Origin: an uncultured Oscillospiraceae bacterium
Lineage (GTDB): Bacteria > Bacillota > Clostridia > Oscillospirales > Ruminococcaceae
NCBI GenBank assembly: GCA_934446455.1
Contig: CAKSEE010000009.1
Location: 1 to 64,000 of the forward strand
Length of the DNA stretch: 64,000 bases
Direction: 5' to 3'
This document shows positions 55,190 through 63,216 of the stretch, piece after piece (positions within the stretch are counted from its first letter, which is position 1; every line of letters begins with the position of its first letter). The notes below the pieces were generated by a model that was not told the DNA's origin, did no database searches, and saw nothing but the letters and a program-made list of their open reading frames with translations. Made by a program: the position numbers and the translations under genes.

Positions 55190-55211
55190 TAGTCAAATGG
55201 TAGTAAAAATC
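55190..55211 (+). repeat. Arm-like repeat pair near the prophage end
   Basis: TAGTCAAATGG and TAGTAAAAATC, 11-base periodicity, with an inverted TACTACTA at 55219-55226 facing TAGTAGT. Similar in design to the arm sites of the guaA element. The rest of 55060-55317 shows no gene. Confidence 0.45.
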
Positions 55212-55317
55212 TGCGGGTTTACTACTAAGGATTTTGCGCGGAGAAAATCAACGCTTTTATTATAACATATTTTATTGGTTTTGCATAGTACCCATGAGCA
55301 TTTCCGGCTTAAGGCAA

Positions 55318-55343
55318 ATGGGCGTACATCTCTGTACGCCCAT
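55318..55343 (-). terminator. Hairpin after the prophage integrase gene
   Basis: ATGGGCGTACA (55318-55328) pairs perfectly with TGTACGCCCAT (55333-55343) around TCTC, eight bases after the integrase stop on the minus strand; followed by TTTGCC. Confidence 0.7.
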
Positions 55344-55350
55344 AATTATT

Positions 55351-56622
55351 TTATCCCATCACTCTGAACATTTCCTGTGTTTTCTCCCCGCCAAGCTTAT
55401 CCATCTCCCTGCGGGCATTTTCAATCTCGGCTATCCGACCGAGTTCGTCCTGAGCGTCCTCAAGTCCGAGATGTGTGTAAGTATTCAGAGTAACACCGAT
55501 GTCGCTGTGTCCCATAAGGTATTGCAGCGTTTTCGGGTTCATGCCGGATTTCGCCATATTGCTGCAATAGGTGTGGCGGCAGACGTGCGGAGTGATACTC
55601 GGCATTTGCAGGCGGTAAATCTCGTTGTACCGATTCACCATATGCTTTAATCGGTGTTCCCAGTGCATTGCGACCAGCGGCATTTCATTTTTGTCGTAGT
55701 ACAGAAATCCTGCGTACCCATCTATTATTCGTTCGCGTTTTGGTGGTTCTCTGTCCTCAATTATGGCACGGAAGCACTCGACAACATCATCGGTAATCGG
55801 CAGCTTTCTTGTACCAGCTTTGGTCTTGGTAGGCTCAATATGGTAAGTGCTGTCCGAAGTCCGCTGCAATTGATGGTCGATATTCAGCACTTTTTTCTGT
55901 AAATCTATATCTTTAAGTGTAAGCCCGCAAAATTCTGAAATTCGCAGTCCGGTGTGAAACAGAATGTAAACTGCTTCATAATATTTACAGTAGCAATTGT
56001 CGTCGTGCACAAATTTAAGAAACCGCCTCATATCCTCGCGGCTGATGGCTTCTCTTGTAACGCTGTCGTTGACCACGACACCCGCAAGCTGAAATCCGAA
56101 CGGGTTCTTGTTCAGGATATCATCATCGACCGCCATCTGGAACGCAGGTCGCAGAATTCCTCTGACTGTTTTTACCGTGCTGTACCCTCTGCCGTCTTTC
56201 TGAAGTTTTATCAGAAACAGCTTAGCGTCCGAGGTTTTGATGTGCGAAATCTTTTTTGCACCGAATTCCTCGTTTTTGAGAATATTCATAACGAAATTGT
56301 AGTTTGCCACCGTGCTGGGTCTGGAACCCGTTTTTGTGGAAAGATAACGCTCGGTTATCTCAACGACTGTGAGATTAAGTTTTTGTGGGTCAAGCTGCGA
56401 TTCAATATCGCGCCCTATCTGCTTTTCAAGTTCGCGGAGTGATGGCGTAGCTTTCTTTCCTGCCGGAAGTTTATCCGTGGGTTCAAGCCGCCAGCTGTAA
56501 ACGAATTTTGCTTTGTCGCCGACATAGTATTTGAATTGATATTTCCCATCAGCGCGGATCGATTCGCCGGCACGGAGCAGGCGGTGCTTTGAGTCGCGCC
56601 TTATTTTTCTTAGTGTTGCCAT
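55351..56622 (-). CDS. Tyrosine integrase (Tn916/phage type)
   Basis: 423 residues. N-terminal AP2-like arm-binding domain (LRAGESIRADGKYQFKYYVG), core-binding SAM-like domain (VVEITERYLSTKTGSRPSTV) and catalytic domain with R (HTGLRISEFCGL), H-x-x-R (TPHVCRHTYCS), H (LMGHSDIGVTL) and nucleophile Y (NTYTHLG). AGGAGGAGAAAAGC precedes the ATG. It integrates and excises the phage-like element at 55190-64000. Only distantly similar to the guaA-element integrase. Confidence 0.9.
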   Translation of the reverse strand: MATLRKIRRDSKHRLLRAGESIRADGKYQFKYYVGDKAKFVYSWRLEPTDKLPAGKKATPSLRELEKQIGRDIESQLDPQKLNLTVVEITERYLSTKTGSRPSTVANYNFVMNILKNEEFGAKKISHIKTSDAKLFLIKLQKDGRGYSTVKTVRGILRPAFQMAVDDDILNKNPFGFQLAGVVVNDSVTREAISREDMRRFLKFVHDDNCYCKYYEAVYILFHTGLRISEFCGLTLKDIDLQKKVLNIDHQLQRTSDSTYHIEPTKTKAGTRKLPITDDVVECFRAIIEDREPPKRERIIDGYAGFLYYDKNEMPLVAMHWEHRLKHMVNRYNEIYRLQMPSITPHVCRHTYCSNMAKSGMNPKTLQYLMGHSDIGVTLNTYTHLGLEDAQDELGRIAEIENARREMDKLGGEKTQEMFRVMG

Positions 56623-56831
56623 GCTTTTCTCCTCCTGAGTTCTGTGTGTTCATCAAGGTATTTTTCAAAAATCGTGCGGATAATAAGTCTGCGGCCGCCG
56701 TAAAACGCTATGAAATCAAGTTGTGTACCGCTTCTGATAAGAGCAAGGAACTTTCTGCTGCTCAAATCGAAAAGCAGAATGGTTTCATTGGGGTTAAGAA
56801 GGTCTTTTTCGCCCAGTTCGGTTTTCGCCAT
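56610..56831 (-). CDS. Small excisionase-like protein
   Basis: 73 residues: LNPNETILLFDLSSRKFLAL and GGRRLIIRTIFEKYLDEHTE. The end (G-x-R-x-L-I-x-R-x-x-F-E-x-x-L) parallels GNRYLINRTKFEEFL of the next gene, so both belong to a Xis/DUF6462-like winged-helix group. GGGAG precedes the ATG. It overlaps the integrase start by 13 bases. Confidence 0.5.
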   Translation of the reverse strand: MAKTELGEKDLLNPNETILLFDLSSRKFLALIRSGTQLDFIAFYGGRRLIIRTIFEKYLDEHTELRRRKAWQH

Positions 56832-56931
56832 AAAATCTCACTCCCTTCATGACGTTTTCCGTTCAACGGTCATTACTATATATTACTCTTAATCGTAAAA
56901 ATAGCAACTACTAACGGCAGAATAAATAAAA

Positions 56932-57126
56932 TCAGATCGTAGAAGTATTGCAGAGAAACTCCTCGAATTTTGTGCGATTTATGAGGTATCTGTTTCCGCT
57001 GTAAACCGAGAACACTCCGAGGTTTTCCTCCGCCAGTCGCCGCATTTTCTTTACCCCGATGTTAAAATACTCTCCTGCTTCCTTTATTGTGAGCAGATAC
57101 TTTTCTCCGGTTGTCATTTCTTTCAT
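56932..57126 (-). CDS. Excisionase (Tn916 Xis-like)
   Basis: 64 residues from the ATG at 57126 (GGAGGATTTACA in front). LTIKEAGEYFNIGVKKMRRL and GVFSVYSGNRYLINRTKFEE match the compact winged-helix Xis proteins of Tn916-like elements. It likely sets the direction of the neighbouring integrase. Confidence 0.75.
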   Translation of the reverse strand: MKEMTTGEKYLLTIKEAGEYFNIGVKKMRRLAEENLGVFSVYSGNRYLINRTKFEEFLCNTSTI

Positions 57127-57256
57127 TGTAAATCCTCCATTCTGAACCACTACGCTGCTGTTCAAGTGGCAGCAATACCGTAAGTGGTTCGCATAAATAT
57201 GCTTTCAACTATAAAAGGACAGCTATTCAAGATTTCCGAACCAAAAATAAAAAAAA

Positions 57257-57288
57257 TTACCCGCCAAGGAAAAATCCTCAGCGGGTAA
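57257..57288 (-). terminator. Terminator between the cargo genes and xis
   Basis: TTACCCGC (57257-57264) pairs with GCGGGTAA (57281-57288), extended by AGGA/TCCT, and on the minus strand runs into TTTTTTTATT. It closes the transcript of the two genes to its right. Confidence 0.8.
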
Positions 57289-57335
57289 CAAGAATAGATT
57301 TTTAATATAGAGATGATTCTGCAAGATTAAGCATA

Positions 57336-57644
57336 CTAATCAAACAAATTGTCTAGCTTTGGATACAACGGCATTCCCTTTCCTTCGCGAACATCAATCT
57401 TGTTTTCTCTTTCGACTTTCTGTATCATAGTTTTTAGTGGGGATGTCTGTTTCTCAGTCATAGAACTCAAGATTTTCTTACCACTTTTGGTTTTAGCTTT
57501 TATGCGAATTGCTGCTGTAATAAGGACTTCGTCTTCACCTATCTCAGTTTGATATTCAAGATCATATCCCACACCATGCTGGCAGTAGCCACCGCCAGGT
57601 TTCATATTCTTATGTGGCTTCAATATAGTTGCAAAATTAATCAT
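57336..57644 (-). CDS. Hypothetical prophage cargo protein
   Basis: 102 residues from the ATG at 57644: MINFATILKPHKNMKPGGGY, then VLITAAIRIKAKTKSGKKIL and a lysine/glutamate-rich end. No recognised domain, no signal peptide. Start overlaps the stop of the AraC-like gene by eight bases, so the two are coupled. Possibly a partner or target of that regulator. Confidence 0.5.
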   Translation of the reverse strand: MINFATILKPHKNMKPGGGYCQHGVGYDLEYQTEIGEDEVLITAAIRIKAKTKSGKKILSSMTEKQTSPLKTMIQKVERENKIDVREGKGMPLYPKLDNLFD

Positions 57645-58401
57645 TATTATCCAAGCATTCCTTTCCAGTTCTATCACGATAGAACCATACCATTCTTCTG
57701 TCGACCTCATAGTACTTGCAGTCAAAAAACTCACAGATTGCCTTTAATTCTGCTTCTGATGTAAGCTCAAGGTCTATGCACTTTTCGATTTCAGGTCTAA
57801 TATAATCATTATCACTTTGAAAGCTAACCATCTGGTCAAAACAGCTGCTTGCGAAATGGTAAAGCGGCATTCCCAGTCTTTCAGCAAGTTCTGCTATCAT
57901 ATTACAAGTATCCATCGAAAAGCCAAATTCGTTCTGTATATCTATGAACTCATCTGGAATTTCAATAAATTCTTCTCGCAGCGCTTCCTTATTCAATATT
58001 ATTTCCTCCATTTCCGATACCGACTCTGTCCGTGTAACGGTCAGATTTATCCTGTTGTCAGGCGCGGACTTATTTTCTTTTAGTACTTGTTTTGGTGTGA
58101 AATCTACTATATGACGGAAATCTCTGCTCATAGCAGACTCTGCACTATAGCCAAAATCAAGAGCAAGGTGATTTAATGGATATGTAGGGTTTTCCTTTAT
58201 TTTCCTACAGATGAAGAAGATTTTTCTCATTTTTATATAGAGGAAAAGACTCTCATCTAAGACTGCGTCAAAACAGTTCTTATAAAACTTTGAGTTAAAC
58301 CCTGTCTGCTTACTTACTCCCAAAATTATCTCGTTGGGTTTCCATTCGATATGCTCGTCAATATAGTCTAGAGCAATATTCAACATATTTCTGCCTGCCA
58401 T
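57637..58401 (-). CDS. AraC-type helix-turn-helix regulator with C-terminal extension
   Basis: 254 residues from the ATG at 58401 (AAAGGAGG seven bases upstream). The AraC double helix-turn-helix lies at the N-terminus, residues ~1-110 (NSKFYKNCFDAVLDESLFLY; LNHLALDFGYSAESAMSRDF, HIVDFTPKQV), like SoxS/MarA. About 140 residues of an unrecognised acidic domain follow. In most large AraC proteins the order is reversed. It lies between the endolysin and the integration genes, the usual place for lysogenic-conversion cargo, and so may regulate host genes. Confidence 0.7.
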   Translation of the reverse strand: MAGRNMLNIALDYIDEHIEWKPNEIILGVSKQTGFNSKFYKNCFDAVLDESLFLYIKMRKIFFICRKIKENPTYPLNHLALDFGYSAESAMSRDFRHIVDFTPKQVLKENKSAPDNRINLTVTRTESVSEMEEIILNKEALREEFIEIPDEFIDIQNEFGFSMDTCNMIAELAERLGMPLYHFASSCFDQMVSFQSDNDYIRPEIEKCIDLELTSEAELKAICEFFDCKYYEVDRRMVWFYRDRTGKECLDNND

Positions 58402-58562
58402 ATGCAAACCTCCTTTGTGTTTGTGATTTTATTATAACACACTAAAATCCCTTTGTCTTAACATTTTCAGAGCACATTATGTCAATTTCTTGTTCCGAAT
58501 GAAATTTAATGTCCACCAAGGAAATCAATCCAAGGTGGGCATTGTGCTGTGATTATATAGTT

Positions 58563-59297
58563 TTATCTGAGTAATTTATTAACACGCTTCTGCACCGCAG
58601 AATAATCATATCCTGCTGCAGTCAGTTTCTGCTTTCGTTCTGCACCATTACCCCAATCCCCACGGATAACCTCTTTGGCGAGCTGCTCAACGGTTTTCTT
58701 TACGGGGGTGGGGTTCACATATTCGCAAAAGCAAATATCACCGTCAACATCATACCCATCAATCTTATCCACACCCCACTGCCACATAGTCTGACCATAG
58801 TTGTACTTTGACGGACAGTTGGGGCTGTTAGTCCAGTGAGCAAGCCATATGTCGTACTTGCCGACAATCCTGCTCTTGTCGTAATAGTTCTCCATGAAAG
58901 ACGGATTTGCATAAATGCCAGACTTGAATCCCGCCCGCCTTATCTTTTCACAGAAAGCAATCGCCATCTTAGTGCGGGTATCTGTGTTCAGACCCTCAAT
59001 CTGCTTTTTCTCTTCCATGTCGAAGAATACGGGATATGTCGGAGATAAGTTCTTGATTACCTCAATGCACTTTTCAGCCTCTGTCAGTGCCTGCTCAATG
59101 CTCATTGCATAGCTGTACCAGTAAAAACCGTAATCAATGCCGTATTTCTTGCAGTCCGCCACGAACTTATCCATAGTAACATCTTTCTTCGTGGAAAAGC
59201 CCGCACGGATAATTGCGAACTTCACGCCCGCCTGTTTCAGCGCAGGAAAGCTGATGCCCTCCTGACAGTAGCTTAAATCAACACCTTTAATCTTCAT
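58563..59297 (-). CDS. Phage endolysin, GH25 lysozyme with Cpl-7 motif
   Basis: 244 residues. GH25 muramidase domain: KGVDLSYCQEGISFPALKQA with the first catalytic-site aspartate, YPVFFDMEEKKQI with the D-x-E catalytic pair, and IWLAHWTNSP. The C-terminal ~40 residues (VEQLAKEVIRGDWGNGAERK, QKLTAAGYDYSAVQKRVN) form one CW_7/Cpl-7 muropeptide-binding motif. No signal peptide, so it relies on the adjacent holin for access to the wall. Start overlaps the holin stop. Confidence 0.9.
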   Translation of the reverse strand: MKIKGVDLSYCQEGISFPALKQAGVKFAIIRAGFSTKKDVTMDKFVADCKKYGIDYGFYWYSYAMSIEQALTEAEKCIEVIKNLSPTYPVFFDMEEKKQIEGLNTDTRTKMAIAFCEKIRRAGFKSGIYANPSFMENYYDKSRIVGKYDIWLAHWTNSPNCPSKYNYGQTMWQWGVDKIDGYDVDGDICFCEYVNPTPVKKTVEQLAKEVIRGDWGNGAERKQKLTAAGYDYSAVQKRVNKLLR

Positions 59298-59709
59298 CTT
59301 CGTCCTCCTTTTCCGAACGCTTATGCAGCTGCTCTAGCACATCTTTCAGTTTCTTCGGAACATGCAAACCCAGGTGCGCGGCGTTCTCAAGCAGCGAAAT
59401 ACCCTCGTTTGACAGATAGAAGAATATCACCGCAGTGCGCAGAACAGAGCCTGCGCCAATAACCCGAGTATCAAGAATATGCCCGCCGCCGACCAGAGCG
59501 AAGATAAGCACCTTTCTGCATATTCCCTTAAATCCTACCGAGCTTGACAGCTTCTTGTCCGAGATAGCGCACATCACTCCGGTTATGTAGTCGATAACCA
59601 CAAAGGCAATAAGCGCATAAAGCAAACCATCGCTCCCTCCGAGGAACCAGCCGAGCCACCCGCCGACCGACGTAAAAATAAGCTGTATTGTGTTCCAGAA
59701 TTCTCTCAT
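59287..59709 (-). CDS. Phage holin (holin_4/toxin-secretion family)
   Basis: 140 residues from the ATG at 59709 (GGAGGG in front). Three to four membrane helices (GLLYALIAFVVIDYITGVMC, GICRKVLIFALVGGGHILDT, VLRTAVIFFYLSNEGISLLE) with the family signature D-Y-I-T-G and a charged acidic tail (KRSEKEDEDED). It opens the membrane for the endolysin encoded next. Confidence 0.85.
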   Translation of the reverse strand: MREFWNTIQLIFTSVGGWLGWFLGGSDGLLYALIAFVVIDYITGVMCAISDKKLSSSVGFKGICRKVLIFALVGGGHILDTRVIGAGSVLRTAVIFFYLSNEGISLLENAAHLGLHVPKKLKDVLEQLHKRSEKEDEDED

Positions 59710-59723
59710 AATAAACCCTCCAA

Positions 59724-61448
59724 TCATTCGTCAGCGATGTCGTAAGTTATTTTCATGACCTGCCCGTCCAGTTTTCGCACCGGCTCTGACAGGTTGTTTA
59801 TTGTGGTAAGACACAGCTTGCATATCCCAAGCGCAAAGCCAAAGAAATGCTGACTGCCGGTTGAATGCGGATAGTACGGTAGAATATACAGCGGTAGGTT
59901 CAGTCCGTCCGTCTTGATGAGGTTTGCATATGAATACATCAAACTCGAGCCGTATGTAGGCGCAGAAAAGCGCATTCTGTACCAACCATACCCGTCATCC
60001 TTTTTTATTACTTCAAGCGCTATAAGCGAATACTGAACATTACAGCTGTCACATACAAGCAAAGGCATATTTGTTGCTTCATCGACATAGAACCCCCAGA
60101 AGCTCGCCGAAGTCATGTTGGATAGCGTCCCATCAGCAATATACTGAAGTATCTCTCCCGTGGATTTGCCGTCCTTGGTGAATACACGAAACTGTCCAAA
60201 ATTATTTGTACTGCTTGCTTCTTTCCCGTCTATCAGCGGATATTTAGTAATGACGAAGTACTTATCGTCCCACTCAAAGGCGCTCAGCGCATTGCAGTAA
60301 TCGCCGTTCACACCCGCGCCGTAAAACCATCTGTAACTTCCCGAAACCCCCGAAGCATACACATTATTGATACCAACTCCGTAATTTTGCAAAGGCACAT
60401 CGGTTTCAATTACCTTTTTAGAAACCTGCTCATAAGTGTCCAGGTCAAAAATGTAATGATGAATATGTTGGAGCGAGGTTGCAACGATGTGTATCTTGTC
60501 CCAAATCACATAGGGGAAGAACGCCAGCCACTGAGGATCACTTTCCCAGTCGCTCTTTAACTTCTCAACTTCTTCCGCAGGTAGGTTTTTCACATTACTC
60601 GTGTTACAGTCGTAGTAATAACCGCCGTGGTGATAGCTGTTATCATAGGTCGAATTGGGAATACGCTCCGCAGCCGGAAACAGCTCTATGACTTTCTTCA
60701 CGCTTATAATGCCGCAGAACGGCTTTTCCGTGCTTACGCTTATCGACATGGGGTCGAACATAACGACCTCATAAATACACCCGTCATGGATATGCTTTCC
60801 GAGGAGCCGCACATTTCCGTTCGAGAGCCTGCCCATGTAAAACCACTTGAAAACCCCGCAATTGAACTGCGAATCCGGAATATACCGTCCGACAATAGTG
60901 TGATACGCCTGCCTGAACGAATCCAGAGAGCTGCTGTTAAGGTCAGTTCCTCCGCATGACAGATTCCAGTAGGAATGGTGCATTCCGTTTGTGCCGCCGT
61001 CCTTGGTTGTCATGCAGATACAGCTGATTTCGCCGTTCGCCTTGTCAGAAGCAAAGTCCCACACATGGCGGTAGCCCTTGCCGTTCTCAATGCGGCCGCT
61101 TTCATTAGCGTTGTAAGTGCCGATGCTTGTTTCCGTGTTCGTGTTGGCGATTCCTGCGTGACCTATCTCCTCGTTCGTCCACGGGAGCATCATATTGTTG
61201 CCGTCCTCGGGGATTTTGTCACGGCAGACTATAACCCCACGGAACGCAGTATCGGCAATGTTTCCCACAAAATCACGCAGCATATTAAAGCTGCGGTCGT
61301 TGTCGGAATCCATGCCGATTTCAATGTAATCGGGCGGGTTGAGAATCGTGTCAACGGCATTCGTAATCATATTTTCTTCATGAAGTTCCTTAACCACTTC
61401 TCTGGATTTCTCATCAAAAAGCTGAATAGTCGCTTTACCTTTAATCAT
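59724..61448 (-). CDS. Phage tail-associated protein (probable receptor-binding/fibre)
   Basis: 574 residues from the ATG at 61448 (GAGGAGGAACAGA in front): MIKGKATIQLFDEKSREVVK, then a long beta-rich region with repeated W/Y-G motifs (YRHVWDFASDKANGEISCIC, YRWFYGAGVNGDYCNALSAF). No catalytic motif seen. Its position between the tail-tip protein and the holin is that of a fibre or receptor-binding protein in siphophages. The N-terminal segment resembles the attachment part of structural proteins from Clostridia phages. Confidence 0.6.
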   Translation of the reverse strand: MIKGKATIQLFDEKSREVVKELHEENMITNAVDTILNPPDYIEIGMDSDNDRSFNMLRDFVGNIADTAFRGVIVCRDKIPEDGNNMMLPWTNEEIGHAGIANTNTETSIGTYNANESGRIENGKGYRHVWDFASDKANGEISCICMTTKDGGTNGMHHSYWNLSCGGTDLNSSSLDSFRQAYHTIVGRYIPDSQFNCGVFKWFYMGRLSNGNVRLLGKHIHDGCIYEVVMFDPMSISVSTEKPFCGIISVKKVIELFPAAERIPNSTYDNSYHHGGYYYDCNTSNVKNLPAEEVEKLKSDWESDPQWLAFFPYVIWDKIHIVATSLQHIHHYIFDLDTYEQVSKKVIETDVPLQNYGVGINNVYASGVSGSYRWFYGAGVNGDYCNALSAFEWDDKYFVITKYPLIDGKEASSTNNFGQFRVFTKDGKSTGEILQYIADGTLSNMTSASFWGFYVDEATNMPLLVCDSCNVQYSLIALEVIKKDDGYGWYRMRFSAPTYGSSLMYSYANLIKTDGLNLPLYILPYYPHSTGSQHFFGFALGICKLCLTTINNLSEPVRKLDGQVMKITYDIADE

Positions 61449-63216
61449 TCTGTTCCTCCTCATACGGTGTGTAAATAAACGATGTCTGGAAACTGTTACA
61501 TGGCGCATTGTTCAGAACATCGGTCAGATTTCCAACATCTCCGTTGTACAGCAGCGTAATGCTCTGAACGCTGTCTTTCATTGCGGAACTGCCGAACGCA
61601 AGCCAAATCGTACTGCCGAAATCACCCACGCCGAAATCTGCGGAAATCGGCTGCAAGCGGACTGTTTCCTTTTCGGTTGTGACTATCATTATGAAAGCCG
61701 CAGTTTCAATGCGCTCTGCCTTGACGGGATTTCGCAGTTCAAGATACAGTTTTCTGTTCGATACGTTCACCACGGTGATTGGCGGCGGGGTGATTATTTT
61801 CGGGCTCCATACGTCTGGGAATACCGCTCTGACGGTGGGTTCAAGCGTTTTTCTCTCCCTTTCACGCTTTATGAAAGCGAGTATGGGTTCGCTGAACTTG
61901 AACTTATGTGACTTGAGAATCTCAAACAGCAGCGTATCAGATGTGCGAACAAGCGACTTTCTGACGGTTCGGCGCATAGTAAAACGAACCTCGTCCTCGC
62001 GTGCCTCAATGTAGCCGTCCCAGGGAGTATCTCCGGCGAGATAAGCGCCCATTACATAGCCCCAGGTCTGCATTTTCGGGAACTTACCCTCTGCGCCATC
62101 AGACGAAATCACACTGAGCGACATGGTATTTTGACCGACCTCCGATGTGAACGGGTATGTATAAGTCTTTGTGTGCGAACCCTCGCTGAAATACTCCTCA
62201 TAACGCATGACTTCGTTTTCGTTCTTTTTCAGAATGAACGCAAGAGTTCCTGCGGCTGAAATCACGAATTTCACAGTTGAGCAGAACGCTGCGTATGTCG
62301 CTTGAATCGCATTGTAAGTAATGCGAAACAGCCGCTGTGACTTCTCCGTTATCGAAATATCCGCGCTGTTTGTCGCGGTTTTGAGTTCCGCAGTGGATTC
62401 GCCCACGTCCTTGCGTATCTCGTTCGTTTTCTGCTCCATCCGGTAGAGATTGTCCGAAATGCTCGGACGGTAATCTCCGACTTCGATAGAGATTTCACGG
62501 CGGTTGTACGGGTTGAAACTCATGGCGATTATACGGGTGTTTACGTTGAGGTTGAACGGGTGGAACACTATCTGCACGTTGTCGCCGACCGAAAAATTCA
62601 TATTCTTGTACAGTGTCAGACCGTAATTTGTGGTACCGGAACGGCTGTCGGTTTCCATAGTCAAATCGGAAACGTTCCGACCGTCCATAACCCCGATATA
62701 CTCCGTTGAACCTCTGTGGGAGCGGATATTTATCTCGTTCCCGTTGTATTCAATCTCACCTCCGCAAAGTGCAATTAGCTGCATTAAGGCGGCTCTGCGG
62801 GTACATTCTCGATTGATTTTCAGCTTTATCGGAACGGTCGGGTCGCAAATTCCGGCGGTTAGTGATGTGCCTTGCAGCAAAGAAATAAGGCACTCACCCG
62901 GAGCGCCCTCAAAGTCAAATTCAGTCAGTTTGTATTCGTCATTGTTAAGTTCATAGGACTTGTGTTCGCACTCCACGGTGCAAATCGCAATGCCATTTGA
63001 AAGGGATTTCGACACCTTCACTACATTGAAAAGGTAGTTCAGAGTGTCGCTTTTCAGCTGTACCTCAAGCCCCGTGAATATCTCCGAAGCCATCGAGGAC
63101 ATTACGGAAAATTGAAATGTGCATTCTCCGTTCAAGCTGTCGGTAAGCGATGCTGAAATCACCCGTGTAAACACACCACGAACATTTCCGTTTTCAGTTA
63201 CGATTATCTCAACCAT
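61441..63216 (-). CDS. Phage tail-tip/tail-associated protein
   Basis: 591 residues from the ATG at 63216 (GGGGCGG in front; overlaps the tape-measure stop, TGATG). The first ~270 residues (VEIIVTENGNVRGVFTRVIS, ASLTDSLNGECTFQF, NPYNRREISIEVGDYRPSIS) resemble Dit/Tal-like prophage tail proteins of the YqbO/Siphovirus endopeptidase-associated group. A coiled stretch (MEQKTNEIRKDVGESTAELK) and a C-terminal beta domain follow. No peptidase motif is visible. Confidence 0.65.
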   Translation of the reverse strand: MVEIIVTENGNVRGVFTRVISASLTDSLNGECTFQFSVMSSMASEIFTGLEVQLKSDTLNYLFNVVKVSKSLSNGIAICTVECEHKSYELNNDEYKLTEFDFEGAPGECLISLLQGTSLTAGICDPTVPIKLKINRECTRRAALMQLIALCGGEIEYNGNEINIRSHRGSTEYIGVMDGRNVSDLTMETDSRSGTTNYGLTLYKNMNFSVGDNVQIVFHPFNLNVNTRIIAMSFNPYNRREISIEVGDYRPSISDNLYRMEQKTNEIRKDVGESTAELKTATNSADISITEKSQRLFRITYNAIQATYAAFCSTVKFVISAAGTLAFILKKNENEVMRYEEYFSEGSHTKTYTYPFTSEVGQNTMSLSVISSDGAEGKFPKMQTWGYVMGAYLAGDTPWDGYIEAREDEVRFTMRRTVRKSLVRTSDTLLFEILKSHKFKFSEPILAFIKRERERKTLEPTVRAVFPDVWSPKIITPPPITVVNVSNRKLYLELRNPVKAERIETAAFIMIVTTEKETVRLQPISADFGVGDFGSTIWLAFGSSAMKDSVQSITLLYNGDVGNLTDVLNNAPCNSFQTSFIYTPYEEEQND

